Origin: Gemmatimonadota bacterium
GTDB lineage: Bacteria; Latescibacterota; UBA2968; UBA8231
Assembly (NCBI GenBank): GCA_028875345.1
Contig: JAPPEG010000364.1
Location: 1 to 41,874, forward strand
Reading direction: 5' to 3'
DNA length: 41,874 bases
In this document: piece by piece, positions 1 to 8,971 of the stretch
Layout of the letters: each line of letters begins with the position of its first letter
Numbering within the stretch: the first letter of the stretch is position 1
Notes under the pieces: model-generated
What the model was told of the DNA's origin: nothing
Seen by the model: only the letters and a program-made list of their open reading frames with translations
Databases searched by the model: none
Made by a program: the position numbers and the translations under genes

Positions 1-2030
1 ACATCACCTACATCATCCTCGACAACAAGACCACGGCCATGACCGGGCACCAGCCTACCCCGGGCGTGGACGTCGACATCTTGGGCAAACCGACTTTCGC
101 CCAAGACATTGAAAAGGCCGTCGCCGGCCTAGCGGGCGACTCGTCGACCTTTATCGCCCGCATGGACCCATCCCAACGCCAAGACTACGATACCCTCGTC
201 CGCAAAACCTTGCTCCGCGACGGCGTCAAAATCATCATCGCCGACAAGGAATGCGGCATCACCTACCACCGCCGCGAGCGGGCGCGTCAAAGCGCGATCG
301 CCAAAGAGCACGGCTTCCTGCCAGTCGAAAAGCACATCAACATCAGCGAAGACGTCTGCGAGTACTGCCTCGAATGCACTCAAGCGACTGGCTGTAGCGG
401 CTTGACGGTCACAGCCGCCACCGAGTACGGCCCCAAGATTGCCATTGACCCTTCCTCTTGCGTTGCCGACGGAGCTTGCACCCGAGTCGAAGTCGGCGAT
501 GGCGACAAAACCTGTCCTTCTTTTGAGGAGATTACCGTCCATCGCAAAGCCCCTCCCACCGTCTCGACCCCGCCCATTGACGCCAGCCAGTTGCCCGCGC
601 CCGTACAACGCCCGCTAACCGACATCTGGTACACCTATATAGCCGGGGTCGGCGGCATGGGCGTCAACGTGGTGGCCTCAGTGTTAGCGCAAGCCGGAGT
701 GCGACAGGGCTACGAAGTGCGGCTGACTAACAAGAAGGGGCTGGCCATCCGCAACGGCTCGGTTTATTCGCATTTGAGCTACGCACCCAAGGGCACTCCG
801 GTTTCTCCGCTGATTCCCTGCGGCAAGGCCGACTTGCTCCTCGGGCTCGACGTACTCGAAGCGGCGCGGGGCCTCGAACCCGAAGGCCGCTACCGCATCG
901 CCCATCCAGAGCGCACCGCCGCCATCGTCAACACCGCCAAGACCCCCACGATCGACACCCTCATCGGCCAAGAGGACTTCTTGGCGGAAGACCAAGCCGA
1001 CCTGATTCACCAACACACCCGGCCAGACGCGTACTTTGGCGCGAATCTCTTCCGCATCTGCGAGCACTACTTGGGCAACAAACTTTACGCCAACATCATG
1101 ATGCTCGGCGTGGCCTTCCAGCGCGGGCTGCTCTCCCTAGACCTAGATACCTTGCTCTGGGCTATTGGACAGGCTGTGCGCCGCGACCTAGAGACCAACC
1201 TAAAAGCCTTTAACATGGGCCGATACCTAGCGCTCAATCCGAATCATTTTTCGCTTGAAGAACAACCACTTAGCTACGCCGAACTCGTCGCCGACAAAAC
1301 TGCGCTGCTGGCCAAGAAGAAGGGCAAGCGCGTCGCCGCGGCCTACCGCGACCGCATCCGCGATACACCCATTGCCACGGCGCGGCGGCACTTCGCGCTG
1401 CGGGTGTACGACCTGATCCAGTACGAAAACCTCGCGTACGCCGACCGCTACATCCGCCAAGTACTCGCCGTGCAGGCCAAAGACGGGCCTGAGTTCGATT
1501 TCGCAGCCACTCGCGCGGTCATCTATCAACTCGCCAAGGTCCTCGCCATCAAGGACGAAATCTACGTGGCCCATTTACTCACCTGCGAGGAAAAATACCG
1601 CCGCGACCGCCGCCGCTACAACATCGACCCGAGCCGTGGCGACCGCATCCGCTACCGCCACCTGAACCGGCCGCACCTGCGCCTCTTTGGCCGCGACTTC
1701 CGCCCGGATCTCAAGCTAGGCGACATATCGCTGAAGTGGGTCGCTCGCATGAAGTTCCTCCGCCGGCTTTGCTCTTCGTGGTGGCACCGCGAAGAGCGCG
1801 ATTTCGTCGATTGGTACGAAGGTCTGATCGCCGACTTTTCTCCGCGCTCCGCAGACGAGTACCACACCTGGGTGCAAATCCTGTCCCTGCCCGAGGAGGT
1901 ACGCGGCTACCGCGGCGTCCGGCAGCCAAAAATGGAGGCAGCCAAAAAGCGGGCCGCTGAGTTGCTAGCCGGGCGCGAGGCCGCTCCAGATCCGGCGCTG
2001 TTGCAGATCTCCGTATCCACTGGAAGCTGA
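1..2030 (+). CDS. Indolepyruvate:ferredoxin oxidoreductase, fused subunits (5' partial)
   Basis: The reading frame is open from base 3 and enters the window inside the thiamine-diphosphate domain (LDNKTTAMTGHQPTP), so the gene begins upstream; the ATG at 39 is internal. Counting from that ATG, a cysteine cluster (CEYCLECTQATGC, residues 107-119) followed by further Cys near 141-160 looks like iron-sulfur ligands. A pyruvate:ferredoxin-oxidoreductase gamma-type domain starts near residue 197 (AGVGGMGVNVVA), and a long C-terminal extension (about 430-640) matches the DUF6537-type tail of single-chain IorA/IorB fusions. Family role: oxidative decarboxylation of arylpyruvates and other 2-oxoacids to acyl-CoA with ferredoxin reduction in the cytoplasm. 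The downstream 2-oxoacid-type TRAP transporter fits this. The family is clear; the exact substrate is inferred. Confidence 0.9.
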   Translation, partial: ITYIILDNKTTAMTGHQPTPGVDVDILGKPTFAQDIEKAVAGLAGDSSTFIARMDPSQRQDYDTLVRKTLLRDGVKIIIADKECGITYHRRERARQSAIAKEHGFLPVEKHINISEDVCEYCLECTQATGCSGLTVTAATEYGPKIAIDPSSCVADGACTRVEVGDGDKTCPSFEEITVHRKAPPTVSTPPIDASQLPAPVQRPLTDIWYTYIAGVGGMGVNVVASVLAQAGVRQGYEVRLTNKKGLAIRNGSVYSHLSYAPKGTPVSPLIPCGKADLLLGLDVLEAARGLEPEGRYRIAHPERTAAIVNTAKTPTIDTLIGQEDFLAEDQADLIHQHTRPDAYFGANLFRICEHYLGNKLYANIMMLGVAFQRGLLSLDLDTLLWAIGQAVRRDLETNLKAFNMGRYLALNPNHFSLEEQPLSYAELVADKTALLAKKKGKRVAAAYRDRIRDTPIATARRHFALRVYDLIQYENLAYADRYIRQVLAVQAKDGPEFDFAATRAVIYQLAKVLAIKDEIYVAHLLTCEEKYRRDRRRYNIDPSRGDRIRYRHLNRPHLRLFGRDFRPDLKLGDISLKWVARMKFLRRLCSSWWHREERDFVDWYEGLIADFSPRSADEYHTWVQILSLPEEVRGYRGVRQPKMEAAKKRAAELLAGREAAPDPALLQISVSTGS

Positions 2031-2035
2031 TCTCC

Positions 2036-2503
2036 GTGATTCGCTCCTATCGCCCAGCGGACTTGCCCGCGCTCAAGCACATCACGGCCGTTTGCTTCCC
2101 CGGCGTATCCATCGACCACAACATCGAACAGCGTTTCGGGCTAATCGGCGGACGCGACTGGCAATTTCGCAAGCTGCGCCACATCGACGACGACGTGGCC
2201 GACGAGCGGGCAAGAGGCGTCTTTGTGTGGGAGGAAGACGGCGAAGTAGTTGGCTACATCACCACCCGCATCGACCGCGAGAGCAAAATCGGTGGGATTC
2301 CCAACCTCGCTGTTCTGCCGCACTGCCAAGGTCAAGGCATGGGCCGCCAACTCCTAGAACACGGCTTAGCACACCTGCGCGCTGCTGGCATGGAGTACGC
2401 CAAAATCGAGACGCTGGCGCAAAACCCCATCGGCGCGCACTTGTATCCCAGCCTCGGCTTTGAGGAAGTCGCCCGCCAGATCCACTACTGTACGCGCCTC
2501 TAA
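2036..2503 (+). CDS. GNAT family N-acetyltransferase
   Basis: A 155-residue single-domain acetyltransferase of usual GNAT length. It begins at a GTG five bases after the oxidoreductase stop, so it is probably cotranscribed. It opens with the typical IRSYRPADLPAL strand-helix. The acetyl-CoA binding motif A is present near residues 86-105 (VLPHCQGQGMGRQLLEHGL, the Q-x-x-G-x-G/A loop). A late GAHLYPSLGFEEV motif around residues 132-144 is the usual GNAT C-terminal signature. The acceptor cannot be deduced; the family includes protein, amino acid, amine and antibiotic acetylation in the cytoplasm. The position between a 2-oxoacid oxidoreductase and rpiA gives no strong functional hint. Confidence 0.85.
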   Translation: MIRSYRPADLPALKHITAVCFPGVSIDHNIEQRFGLIGGRDWQFRKLRHIDDDVADERARGVFVWEEDGEVVGYITTRIDRESKIGGIPNLAVLPHCQGQGMGRQLLEHGLAHLRAAGMEYAKIETLAQNPIGAHLYPSLGFEEVARQIHYCTRL

Positions 2504-2515
2504 GTTGGTAGTGCT

Positions 2516-3196
2516 ATGACGCCGAAAGAAGCCGCCGGCCGTCGCGCCGCCGAATACATCGAAGCCGGGATGACCGTGGGCTTGGGCACTGGCTCGACTA
2601 CTGAATGGGCCATCCGCGCCCTCGGAGAGCGCGTCGCGGCTGGGCTAGCGGTCAAGGCCATCCCCACCTCGGAAGCCTCGGCCACCTTGGCCCGCTCCCT
2701 CGACATTGACCTGACGACGCTCGCCGAGGTGTCCAGCGTCGATTTGACCATTGATGGGGCCGACGAGGTCGATCCCAATCTCGACTTAATCAAAGGCCTA
2801 GGCGGCGCGCTCCTGCGCGAGAAAATCGTCGCCTCCATCACCACACACCAAATCATTGTCGCCGATCCATCCAAGCTAGTCGATCGGCTCGGTACCAAGG
2901 CCCCGCTGCCGGTCGAGGTCGTCCCTTGGTCTCATCCCCTCATCGCCCGGCGTCTCAAAGAGCGGGGCCTCGTCCCATCCTTGCGCTTGCAGGCACCGGA
3001 CACTCCGTTTGTCACCGACAACGGCAACTACGTCATCGATGCTCGCTTTCCCGAGGGGATCGACGACGCCCGCGCCACTGAGTGCTGGCTCAACGCCTTG
3101 ACCGGGGTCGTGGAAAACGGCCTTTTCCTCGCAATGACCCATCTCGTGATCGTCGGTCAAGACGACGGCTCCTGTCACCTGATCAACAAAAGCTGA
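2516..3196 (+). CDS. rpiA: Ribose-5-phosphate isomerase A
   Basis: A 226-residue protein, the usual RpiA length. It interconverts ribose 5-phosphate and ribulose 5-phosphate in the non-oxidative pentose phosphate pathway, in the cytoplasm. The phosphate-binding GLGTGSTT motif lies at residues 22-29, the catalytic DGADEVD motif near 81-87, and KGLGGALLREK with the conserved Lys and Glu near 94-104. The ATG at 2516 is 12 bases after the acetyltransferase stop; the ribosome-binding site is weak. A pentose-phosphate enzyme here, with a sedoheptulokinase-like gene about 7 kb downstream, suggests some pentose or heptulose flux, but the two are not in one operon. Confidence 0.95.
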   Translation: MTPKEAAGRRAAEYIEAGMTVGLGTGSTTEWAIRALGERVAAGLAVKAIPTSEASATLARSLDIDLTTLAEVSSVDLTIDGADEVDPNLDLIKGLGGALLREKIVASITTHQIIVADPSKLVDRLGTKAPLPVEVVPWSHPLIARRLKERGLVPSLRLQAPDTPFVTDNGNYVIDARFPEGIDDARATECWLNALTGVVENGLFLAMTHLVIVGQDDGSCHLINKS

Positions 3197-3202
3197 GGTT
3201 CC

Positions 3203-4327
3203 ATGCAACATTCTACACAACGCTCGCGCCGCTCTTTTCTGCAAAGCGCCCCGCTCGTTGCGGCCGGCGGCTTAGCCGCCTGTGGCCAAGCCGAACAGCA
3301 AGCGGCTCCTGCGGTCCAATCCCAACAGCGCCTTAAATGGAAGATGGTCACCACCTGGCCCAAGGATTTTCCAGCCTTGGGCACCGGTGCCAACAACCTC
3401 GCCCATAGCATTGAGGCTCTGTCCGATGGACGCCTGCACGTCAAGGTGTACGGCGCGGGGGAGTTGGTACCAGCCTCGGGGGTCTTCGACGCGGTCTCCG
3501 GCGGCACGGCCGAGATGGGCCACGGAGCCGCCTACTATTGGAAGGGCAAGCACGAGGCGACCCAGTTTTTCTCGGCCGTTCCCTTTGGGCTAAACGCGGC
3601 CGAGATCAACGGCTGGCTGCGCTATGGCGGCGGCCAGAGCCTGTGGGACGAACTCTACGCCGACTTCAACCTCCGGGCCTTTCCCGTCGGCAACACGGGC
3701 GTGCAGATGGGCGGTTGGTTCAACAGAGAAATCAACACCCTAGCCGACTTCTCCGGTTTGGTCATGCGGATGCCGGGCTTGGGCGGCGAGGTCTTGCGCC
3801 GCCTCGAAGTCACGGTCAAAGCCCTGCCCGGTGGCGAGATTTTCCAAGCCCTCAAGACCGGTGCCATCGACGCCACCGAATGGGTCGGCCCGTACAACGA
3901 TCTCGCCTTTGGGCTGCACCAAGCCGCCCAATACTACTACTGGCCGGGCTGGCACGAGCCGGGGACCGCGCTAGAGTGCATGGTCAACAAGCAAGCCTTG
4001 GAAGCCCTTCCCGCAGACCTCCAAGCCGTCGTCGAGTACGCCTGCCAAGCAGCCAACGACGACATGTTCAGCGAGTTCACCGCGCGCAACAGCCAATCCC
4101 TCAAAACCTTGGTGGACGAACACGGCGTCCAACTCCGGCGCTTTTCCGACGAGCTCTTGGCCCAAATCGGCAAAGTGTCCGCCGAAGTAGTAGCCGAGAT
4201 CGCGGGCCAAGACCCCTTTTCCAGCCGGGTCTATAGCTCGTTTGACGCCTTCCGCAAAAACTCCATCGCGTACACGCGCATCTCCGAGGAAGCCTATACT
4301 CAGGCCCGCGCTCTGACGTTTGGCTAG
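3203..4327 (+). CDS. TRAP transporter substrate-binding protein, TakP-like (DctP family)
   Basis: A 374-residue periplasmic solute-binding protein. The N-terminus carries a twin-arginine signal (RSRRSFLQSAP) followed by a lipobox-like AAC, so it is probably exported folded and may be lipid anchored. The mature part matches the 2-oxoacid-binding TRAP subfamily typified by TakP: AGELVPASGVFDAV, AVPFGLNAAEINGWL, GNTGVQMGGWFNRE, MRMPGLGG (with the ligand carboxylate-binding Arg), TEWVGPYND (Glu/Trp of the ligand site) and YYYWPGWHEPG. Family knowledge: these proteins capture 2-oxoacids, often with a cation, and pass them to the DctQ/DctM membrane subunits. A GAGG overlapping the rpiA stop can serve as ribosome-binding site. 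The ligand assignment is inferred from subfamily resemblance. Confidence 0.9.
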   Translation: MQHSTQRSRRSFLQSAPLVAAGGLAACGQAEQQAAPAVQSQQRLKWKMVTTWPKDFPALGTGANNLAHSIEALSDGRLHVKVYGAGELVPASGVFDAVSGGTAEMGHGAAYYWKGKHEATQFFSAVPFGLNAAEINGWLRYGGGQSLWDELYADFNLRAFPVGNTGVQMGGWFNREINTLADFSGLVMRMPGLGGEVLRRLEVTVKALPGGEIFQALKTGAIDATEWVGPYNDLAFGLHQAAQYYYWPGWHEPGTALECMVNKQALEALPADLQAVVEYACQAANDDMFSEFTARNSQSLKTLVDEHGVQLRRFSDELLAQIGKVSAEVVAEIAGQDPFSSRVYSSFDAFRKNSIAYTRISEEAYTQARALTFG

Positions 4328-4334
4328 CGCCCGC

Positions 4335-4811
4335 ATGGAACGCCTCAACCGCTTCATCGTCCACACCGTGCCTTGGCTGACGCTGGGCATGGTCTTGGTG
4401 ACTTTTGTCATCGTGATCTTGCGCTACCTCTTTGAACGAGGCTGGGTCTGGATGCAGGAAATAGCCCTGTACATGCACGCCTTTACCTTCCTCCTCGCAG
4501 CCAGTTACACCCTCTCGCGCGACGAGCACGTCCGCGTCGATATTCTCTACCGGCCCATGGACGACCGGCGCAAGGCCCTAGTCAATCTCTTGGGCAGCGC
4601 ACTGCTGCTGATTCCCTGCTGCGCGGTGCTGTTCTACCAGTCGCTGCCCTTTGTCGCCGACTCTTGGGCCGTACTCGAAGGCTCCCAAGACGGCGGCGGC
4701 CTGGAGGCGGTCTATCTGCTCAAAACCGCTATTCCCCTGTGCTTTGTGCTGCTGTTTTTGCAGGCCCTAGCCATCATTCGCCACAGCGTGCAAACCCTCC
4801 GCACCCAATGA
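4335..4811 (+). CDS. TRAP transporter small permease (DctQ family)
   Basis: A protein of about 158 residues with four hydrophobic segments (roughly residues 10-33, 43-62, 86-108 and 128-150), as expected of the DctQ small membrane subunit. It pairs with DctM in sodium-driven uptake. A TTG at 4320 would overlap the end of the binding-protein gene, but the ATG at 4335, eight bases after its stop, gives a more typical N-terminus (MERLNRFIVHTVPW) and is preferred. The stop overlaps the start of the large permease in an ATGA arrangement, implying translational coupling. Confidence 0.9.
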   Translation: MERLNRFIVHTVPWLTLGMVLVTFVIVILRYLFERGWVWMQEIALYMHAFTFLLAASYTLSRDEHVRVDILYRPMDDRRKALVNLLGSALLLIPCCAVLFYQSLPFVADSWAVLEGSQDGGGLEAVYLLKTAIPLCFVLLFLQALAIIRHSVQTLRTQ

Positions 4812-6202
4812 GCGAATTCGCGCCGCTGGCCATGTTCCTCTGCACCTTCGCGGTGCTGCTATCCGGTTTCCCGGTGGCCTTTTGCCTCGCGGGTACGGCC
4901 CTTGGCTTTGCCGGCCTCGGCGTCCTCACCGGAGACTTTGACGCGGCCTTTCTCTCGGCTTTGCCGTCCCGCATCTACGGCATCATGTCCAACGAGACCC
5001 TGATGGCCGTACCGCTGTTCGTCTTTATGGGAGTCGTACTAGAGCGCTCGAAAATCGCCGAGGACCTACTCGAAACCATGGCCCAGCTCTGCGGCAGCTT
5101 GGGCGGGGGACTGGGGATTTCGGTTTGCCTCGTCGGCGGCCTGTTGGCGGCCTCCACCGGCATCGTCGGCGCGACGGTCGTCACCATGGGGCTCATTTCG
5201 CTGCCGGCCATGCTCAAACGCGCGTACTCCCCAGCGGTTTCCACTGGCATCATCTGCGCTTCGGGGACGCTGGGTCAGATCATCCCGCCCAGCATTGTGC
5301 TAGTCATCCTCGGCGATGTCGTCTCCTCGGCGTACCAGCAGGCCCAGCTCAAAATGGGCAATTTCGCCCCGGTCTCCGTGTCGGTCGGCGACCTCTTTAT
5401 GGGCGCGCTCGTGCCCGGTGTCGTACTGATGGGCCTCTATATCCTCTATATAATCGGCCTCGGCCTCCTCAAACCGTCCACCGTGCCGGCCGTGCCGGAC
5501 GAGGAGCGCGCACAAATTCTCAGCGCGGCCTTCTTCCGCCGCCTCGGCGCGGCCCTCGTCCCGCCCTTAGTCCTCATCTGCGGGGTGCTCGGCTCTATCC
5601 TCTTCGGAGTGGCCACGCCGACCGAGGCGGCTTCGGTTGGCGCGGTCGGTGCCATGCTCTTGTCGCTGGCCAAAGGACATTTCAATCGCGCCACACTCAA
5701 AGAAGTCATGCGCACCACCACCGAAATCAACGCCATGGTCTTTATCATACTCATCGGCGCGAGCGTGTTTTCGCTGGTCTTTCGCGGCTACGGGGGCGAC
5801 GAAGTAGTCGAGGCATTTCTGACCCATGAAGCGACCGGCGGCGTGCTCGGCTCTTTTGCGCTGGTGATGGCCGTGATGTTTTTGCTCGGCTTTTTTCTCG
5901 ACTTCTTCGAGATCATCTTCGTCGTCGTCCCCATCGTCGGCCCGATCCTCTTGACGATGGGCCTAGATCCAGTGTGGTTGGGCGTGATGATCGCCTTGAA
6001 TTTGCAGACCTCTTTTCTCACGCCCCCGTTTGGCTTCTCGCTCTTTTACTTGCGCGGCGTCGCCCCTCCTGAGATCAGCACGCCGCAAATCTACCAGGGA
6101 GTCGTGCCCTTTATCGCCATTCAGGTGCTACTGTTAGTAGGGCTGTGGTTTGTGCCGGAACTGGCTACGTATCTGCCAGCGAAGGTGTTCGGACGCGGGT
6201 GA
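4808..6202 (+). CDS. TRAP transporter large permease (DctM family)
   Basis: A 464-residue integral membrane protein with about 12 hydrophobic segments, the usual DctM length. Family motifs include ATVVTMGLISLPAML, ASGTLGQIIPPS, FGVATPTEAASVGAVGA and TPPFGFSLFYLRGVAP. It forms the ion-coupled translocation channel of the TRAP system fed by the upstream TakP-like binding protein. The frame is open back to 4664, but the true start is the ATG at 4808, which overlaps the DctQ stop (ATGA) and gives the expected N-terminus MSEFAPLAMFLCTFAVLL. It is the last gene of the plus-strand operon; the next gene is convergent. Confidence 0.93.
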   Translation: MSEFAPLAMFLCTFAVLLSGFPVAFCLAGTALGFAGLGVLTGDFDAAFLSALPSRIYGIMSNETLMAVPLFVFMGVVLERSKIAEDLLETMAQLCGSLGGGLGISVCLVGGLLAASTGIVGATVVTMGLISLPAMLKRAYSPAVSTGIICASGTLGQIIPPSIVLVILGDVVSSAYQQAQLKMGNFAPVSVSVGDLFMGALVPGVVLMGLYILYIIGLGLLKPSTVPAVPDEERAQILSAAFFRRLGAALVPPLVLICGVLGSILFGVATPTEAASVGAVGAMLLSLAKGHFNRATLKEVMRTTTEINAMVFIILIGASVFSLVFRGYGGDEVVEAFLTHEATGGVLGSFALVMAVMFLLGFFLDFFEIIFVVVPIVGPILLTMGLDPVWLGVMIALNLQTSFLTPPFGFSLFYLRGVAPPEISTPQIYQGVVPFIAIQVLLLVGLWFVPELATYLPAKVFGRG

Positions 6203-6236
6203 AGTTTCTGCAGGGCCAAGTGGCCAGCCCACCAAC

Positions 6237-8327
6237 TCAGAGGCGCTCTTGAACCGACGCCCTCGCCATAGTCAGCATCCCGACATAGGCGTCGTACATA
6301 TTCTGAATGTTGCCCACGTAGTGCACGGGCTGGCCGCAGCGACAGAAGCCGTAGCGCGCCCGTTTGTGATACGCCGGCTTGGCAAGCAGCCGCATCGCCT
6401 GCTCCACGTGGCCAAACCACTTGTCGGGATTCCATCCCTTTTCGCGGGCTAAGCGACGCGCATCGAGTACATGCCCGTACCCGACATTGTAGGCGGCCAA
6501 TGCAAGACGCGTCCGTTCCTCGATGGGTATGTTCGAGTCAAAGCGGTTGACCAGTTGAGACATGTACTTCACCCCCGCGTGGATATTATCTTCGGGGTCG
6601 TGCAGATCGGTAAAACCCAACTCGCGCCCAGTGACTGGCATGATCTGCATCAGCCCGCGCGCGCCGACCCAGCTAGTGGCCTGTGGATCGAATTTGGATT
6701 CTTGGTACATCTGCGCGGTAATCAATCGCCAATCTTGCCCGTACTGGCGGGCGTACTTTTTTACCAGCTCATCATAGGGCGACAGGCGGCCGCTCAAATC
6801 GACCCGCAGCGAATCTTTCGCCTTGGCGATGGTGCGCTTGTTTTCGAAGTATCGCTTTTTCATCATGTTAAAAAACAAGCCGCCTTTTTCTTCTTTTACG
6901 TACTGATTGAGCGCCGCCAGCAAGACTGGATTGTCCTCGCGCACCGCCCATCCCAAGGACGTCAGCTTGATACTGAAAGCCGCCTTGAGCCGGCGTCCAT
7001 AGGCGAGTTCCACGTCGAGCAGGTTGGAGTCGCACAGGGTAATGTCGTAGCGCCCCTCCTCGACGCCGGCCAAGATGTCTTCGGTCTCGATGGAGTCGGG
7101 CAGTGACGCGATCTGCAAACCCTCTATGGAATCGGCGAGGGCCGTTAGGGTGGTGTAAAAAGAAGAGCTTGGGCGCACGTGGATCGTGCGCCCGGCCAAG
7201 TCCTCAAGGCTGGCAATCGAATCCTCCTCGGCGCGCACGACCACCAGCTCATCTACTTCGTTATAGGGCAGGGTAAACGACGTCTGCGCCCGTCGCTCCT
7301 CGGTAATGGTCATCGCCGCAGCCACGACATCGCCTTTGCCTTCGTTCAAATACGCCAGCAGATCGGCGTGGCTTTCCGGAATAACGATATCGAGCCGCAG
7401 GTCGTGCCGGTCGGCAAATTCCTTGATAAGCTCGTACTCAAAGCCCACTTGTCGGCCGCGGTGGATAAAATAGGTCAGCGCATTATTGCGGGTGATCATG
7501 CGCAACCGCCGACGCTCTTTTAAGCCGGGCAAATCGTCGGTGAAAGCCTGCTGGGACTGGCGCGTAAACTGCTGGGCGAGCAGGTATTCATCGACCCTAG
7601 TCTTGAGCTGTACATCGTCGGGCCGCATCATCAGGGCAATCGGACGGTTTTCGGCCACCCTTAGCGGCGTAACCATGTTGTCGTAGTAGCTTTCCACCCC
7701 TCGCCACAAGTGCTCGTCGGATACGGTCGCTTGGTATTCGCCGCGGACGATGCCGTCGAGGAGGTGCTCGAGGCCGAGCTTCTCCGGTGCGGTGTGAATC
7801 TGCAACGACAGCACCTGTTGCTGAATATCCAATAGAGTCTCGTAGTGCGAGCTAGAGCGCCGGACGCCGATTGTCATTCCGGCCAAGTCCTCAATCGTCG
7901 TCGGCAGGCTGTCGCTGGCTGAAGTGATCAGATATTCATCCACGTAGAGATACGGCACGGAAAACGCCACTTGCTCCTGCCGCGCTGCTGTAATCGTCAG
8001 GCTCGCAGCGACGATATCGCCTTCGCCTTCCAGCAACTTCTGGACCATCTGGGCATAATTTTCGGCCTTTACCAGCACCAGGTCCAACTTGAGGTCCTCG
8101 GCCAAGTTGCGGGCGAGGTCGTAGTCAATCGTCACCGGCTCCGCCTGCTTGGGTATATGGGCAATCGGCTCTGGGGGGACGATGACGCGCAACTTGCCGT
8201 GGGATTGCAATACCGTCAGATCGCCGATGTACTTGGGCTGCGGCGGTGCCGCCGGTTGGCTGCATTGGACAAACGTAGAAATGGCAATAAGTCCTATAGG
8301 AAGAAGCGTTCGAGTGCGAAATAACAC
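6237..8327 (-). CDS. MltF-like lytic transglycosylase lipoprotein with two solute-binding domains
   Basis: A protein of 696 residues if it starts at the GTG at 8327, which has an AGGAGG six bases upstream (8333-8338 on the complement). The frame extends to a TTG at 8345, but that would include the Shine-Dalgarno sequence. The N-terminus is a lipoprotein signal ending in FVQC. Two successive periplasmic-binding domains (SBP_bac_3 type) follow, about residues 40-265 and 275-505, each with a GDVVAA(A/S)xTIT-like motif. An SLT lysozyme-like domain lies near 520-640, with the catalytic Glu in YQESKFDP near residue 543 and GARGLMQIMP. Canonical MltF has one binding domain and about 500 residues, so one domain is duplicated here. 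Expected role: cleavage of peptidoglycan glycan strands at the outer membrane, possibly sensed through muropeptide binding. Confidence 0.88.
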   Translation of the reverse strand: MLFRTRTLLPIGLIAISTFVQCSQPAAPPQPKYIGDLTVLQSHGKLRVIVPPEPIAHIPKQAEPVTIDYDLARNLAEDLKLDLVLVKAENYAQMVQKLLEGEGDIVAASLTITAARQEQVAFSVPYLYVDEYLITSASDSLPTTIEDLAGMTIGVRRSSSHYETLLDIQQQVLSLQIHTAPEKLGLEHLLDGIVRGEYQATVSDEHLWRGVESYYDNMVTPLRVAENRPIALMMRPDDVQLKTRVDEYLLAQQFTRQSQQAFTDDLPGLKERRRLRMITRNNALTYFIHRGRQVGFEYELIKEFADRHDLRLDIVIPESHADLLAYLNEGKGDVVAAAMTITEERRAQTSFTLPYNEVDELVVVRAEEDSIASLEDLAGRTIHVRPSSSFYTTLTALADSIEGLQIASLPDSIETEDILAGVEEGRYDITLCDSNLLDVELAYGRRLKAAFSIKLTSLGWAVREDNPVLLAALNQYVKEEKGGLFFNMMKKRYFENKRTIAKAKDSLRVDLSGRLSPYDELVKKYARQYGQDWRLITAQMYQESKFDPQATSWVGARGLMQIMPVTGRELGFTDLHDPEDNIHAGVKYMSQLVNRFDSNIPIEERTRLALAAYNVGYGHVLDARRLAREKGWNPDKWFGHVEQAMRLLAKPAYHKRARYGFCRCGQPVHYVGNIQNMYDAYVGMLTMARASVQERL

Positions 8328-8393
8328 GACGCGCCTCCTTTCCAAATCGGCCCGCTCAACAGGCCTCAGTAGTGTTTTAGCTTGGAATAAAAA

Positions 8394-8423
8394 ACGGCGC
8401 TGATAGGTTAAATATTGCGCCGT
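8394..8423 (-). terminator. Rho-independent terminator-like hairpin
   Basis: Perfect 7-bp arms ACGGCGC and GCGCCGT are separated by 16 bases. On the minus strand the second arm is followed at once by a run of six T, the classical layout of an intrinsic terminator. It sits upstream of the MltF-like gene, so it would stop minus-strand transcripts arising inside the AT-rich island rather than that gene itself. On the plus strand five T follow after a short gap, so weak bidirectional function is possible. Confidence 0.6.
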
Positions 8424-8663
8424 AGAGGTTTTTAGTAGATTGTCAGCTCACTGGGCAATATCATAAAAGGGTAGCTACTCCTTTACATCTTCCGCTTGTG
8501 TCTAGCAACTGAACATAAGTTCCTAAACTCGCTAGCTCTATAGATGTAACTTTGTTACTTTTAATACAACCCATAAATGTATCTTTTCAGTTGACAATTT
8601 GATCCACTATATCTTGTGGAACAAATTTGCTTATATGCCAAAGTGTAGTATCATTCAATTATG

Positions 8664-8677
8664 AACGATTAATCGTT
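8664..8677. promoter_or_regulatory. 14-bp perfect palindrome (possible operator)
   Basis: AACGATTAATCGTT is a perfect palindrome in the middle of the AT-rich island, about 330 bases from either flanking gene. This is the shape of a dimeric regulator site, but there is no adjacent regulator gene and no recognised consensus. Confidence 0.3.
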
Positions 8678-8941
8678 AGAAACGACATAACAGATAGCAG
8701 CAGTACAAACGTTACAATAAATTTACAATTTTTATACTCTAAGTCTTCTCGCTTATCTTAACTCTGCAATGCCATAATATCTGCTCCAGTAGGCACATCC
8801 ATCCCAATCCACAGCTACCAAATCCCCATTGAACTCCACTTACTTCTTGGGCACAATAAATTCCTTGTACCCGCGAGCAGGTTCGCCAATAATAGAGAGG
8901 TCGGCTTTTTTCGTCAAGCAGTTTTATTCCTTTTGTGTGGC

Positions 8942-8971
8942 TTGACGCCACTTCCCTAAACGTCCTTTATA
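8942..8971 (+). promoter_or_regulatory. Putative sigma70-type promoter for the MDR dehydrogenase/kinase genes
   Basis: TTGACG (8942-8947) and TTTATA (8966-8971) are separated by 18 bases and lie about 40 bases before the GTG start at 9009. A TAAGGAGG Shine-Dalgarno at 8991-8998 lies between promoter and start. Assigned by eye from consensus only. Confidence 0.45.

Noticed and set aside
4664-4807. Upstream extension of the DctM frame
   Set aside because: These codons overlap DctQ, are Arg/Pro-rich and lack a membrane-protein N-terminus; the ATG at 4808 is clearly better.
6203-6236. GGCC-AAGT-GGCC hairpin between convergent genes as terminator
   Set aside because: The stem is only four bases with no T-tract; too weak to call.
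8739-8951. 70-codon minus-strand frame in the AT-rich island
   Set aside because: Unusual Cys/Trp-rich composition, no Shine-Dalgarno, no family resemblance, and another frame of the same stretch looks more protein-like.
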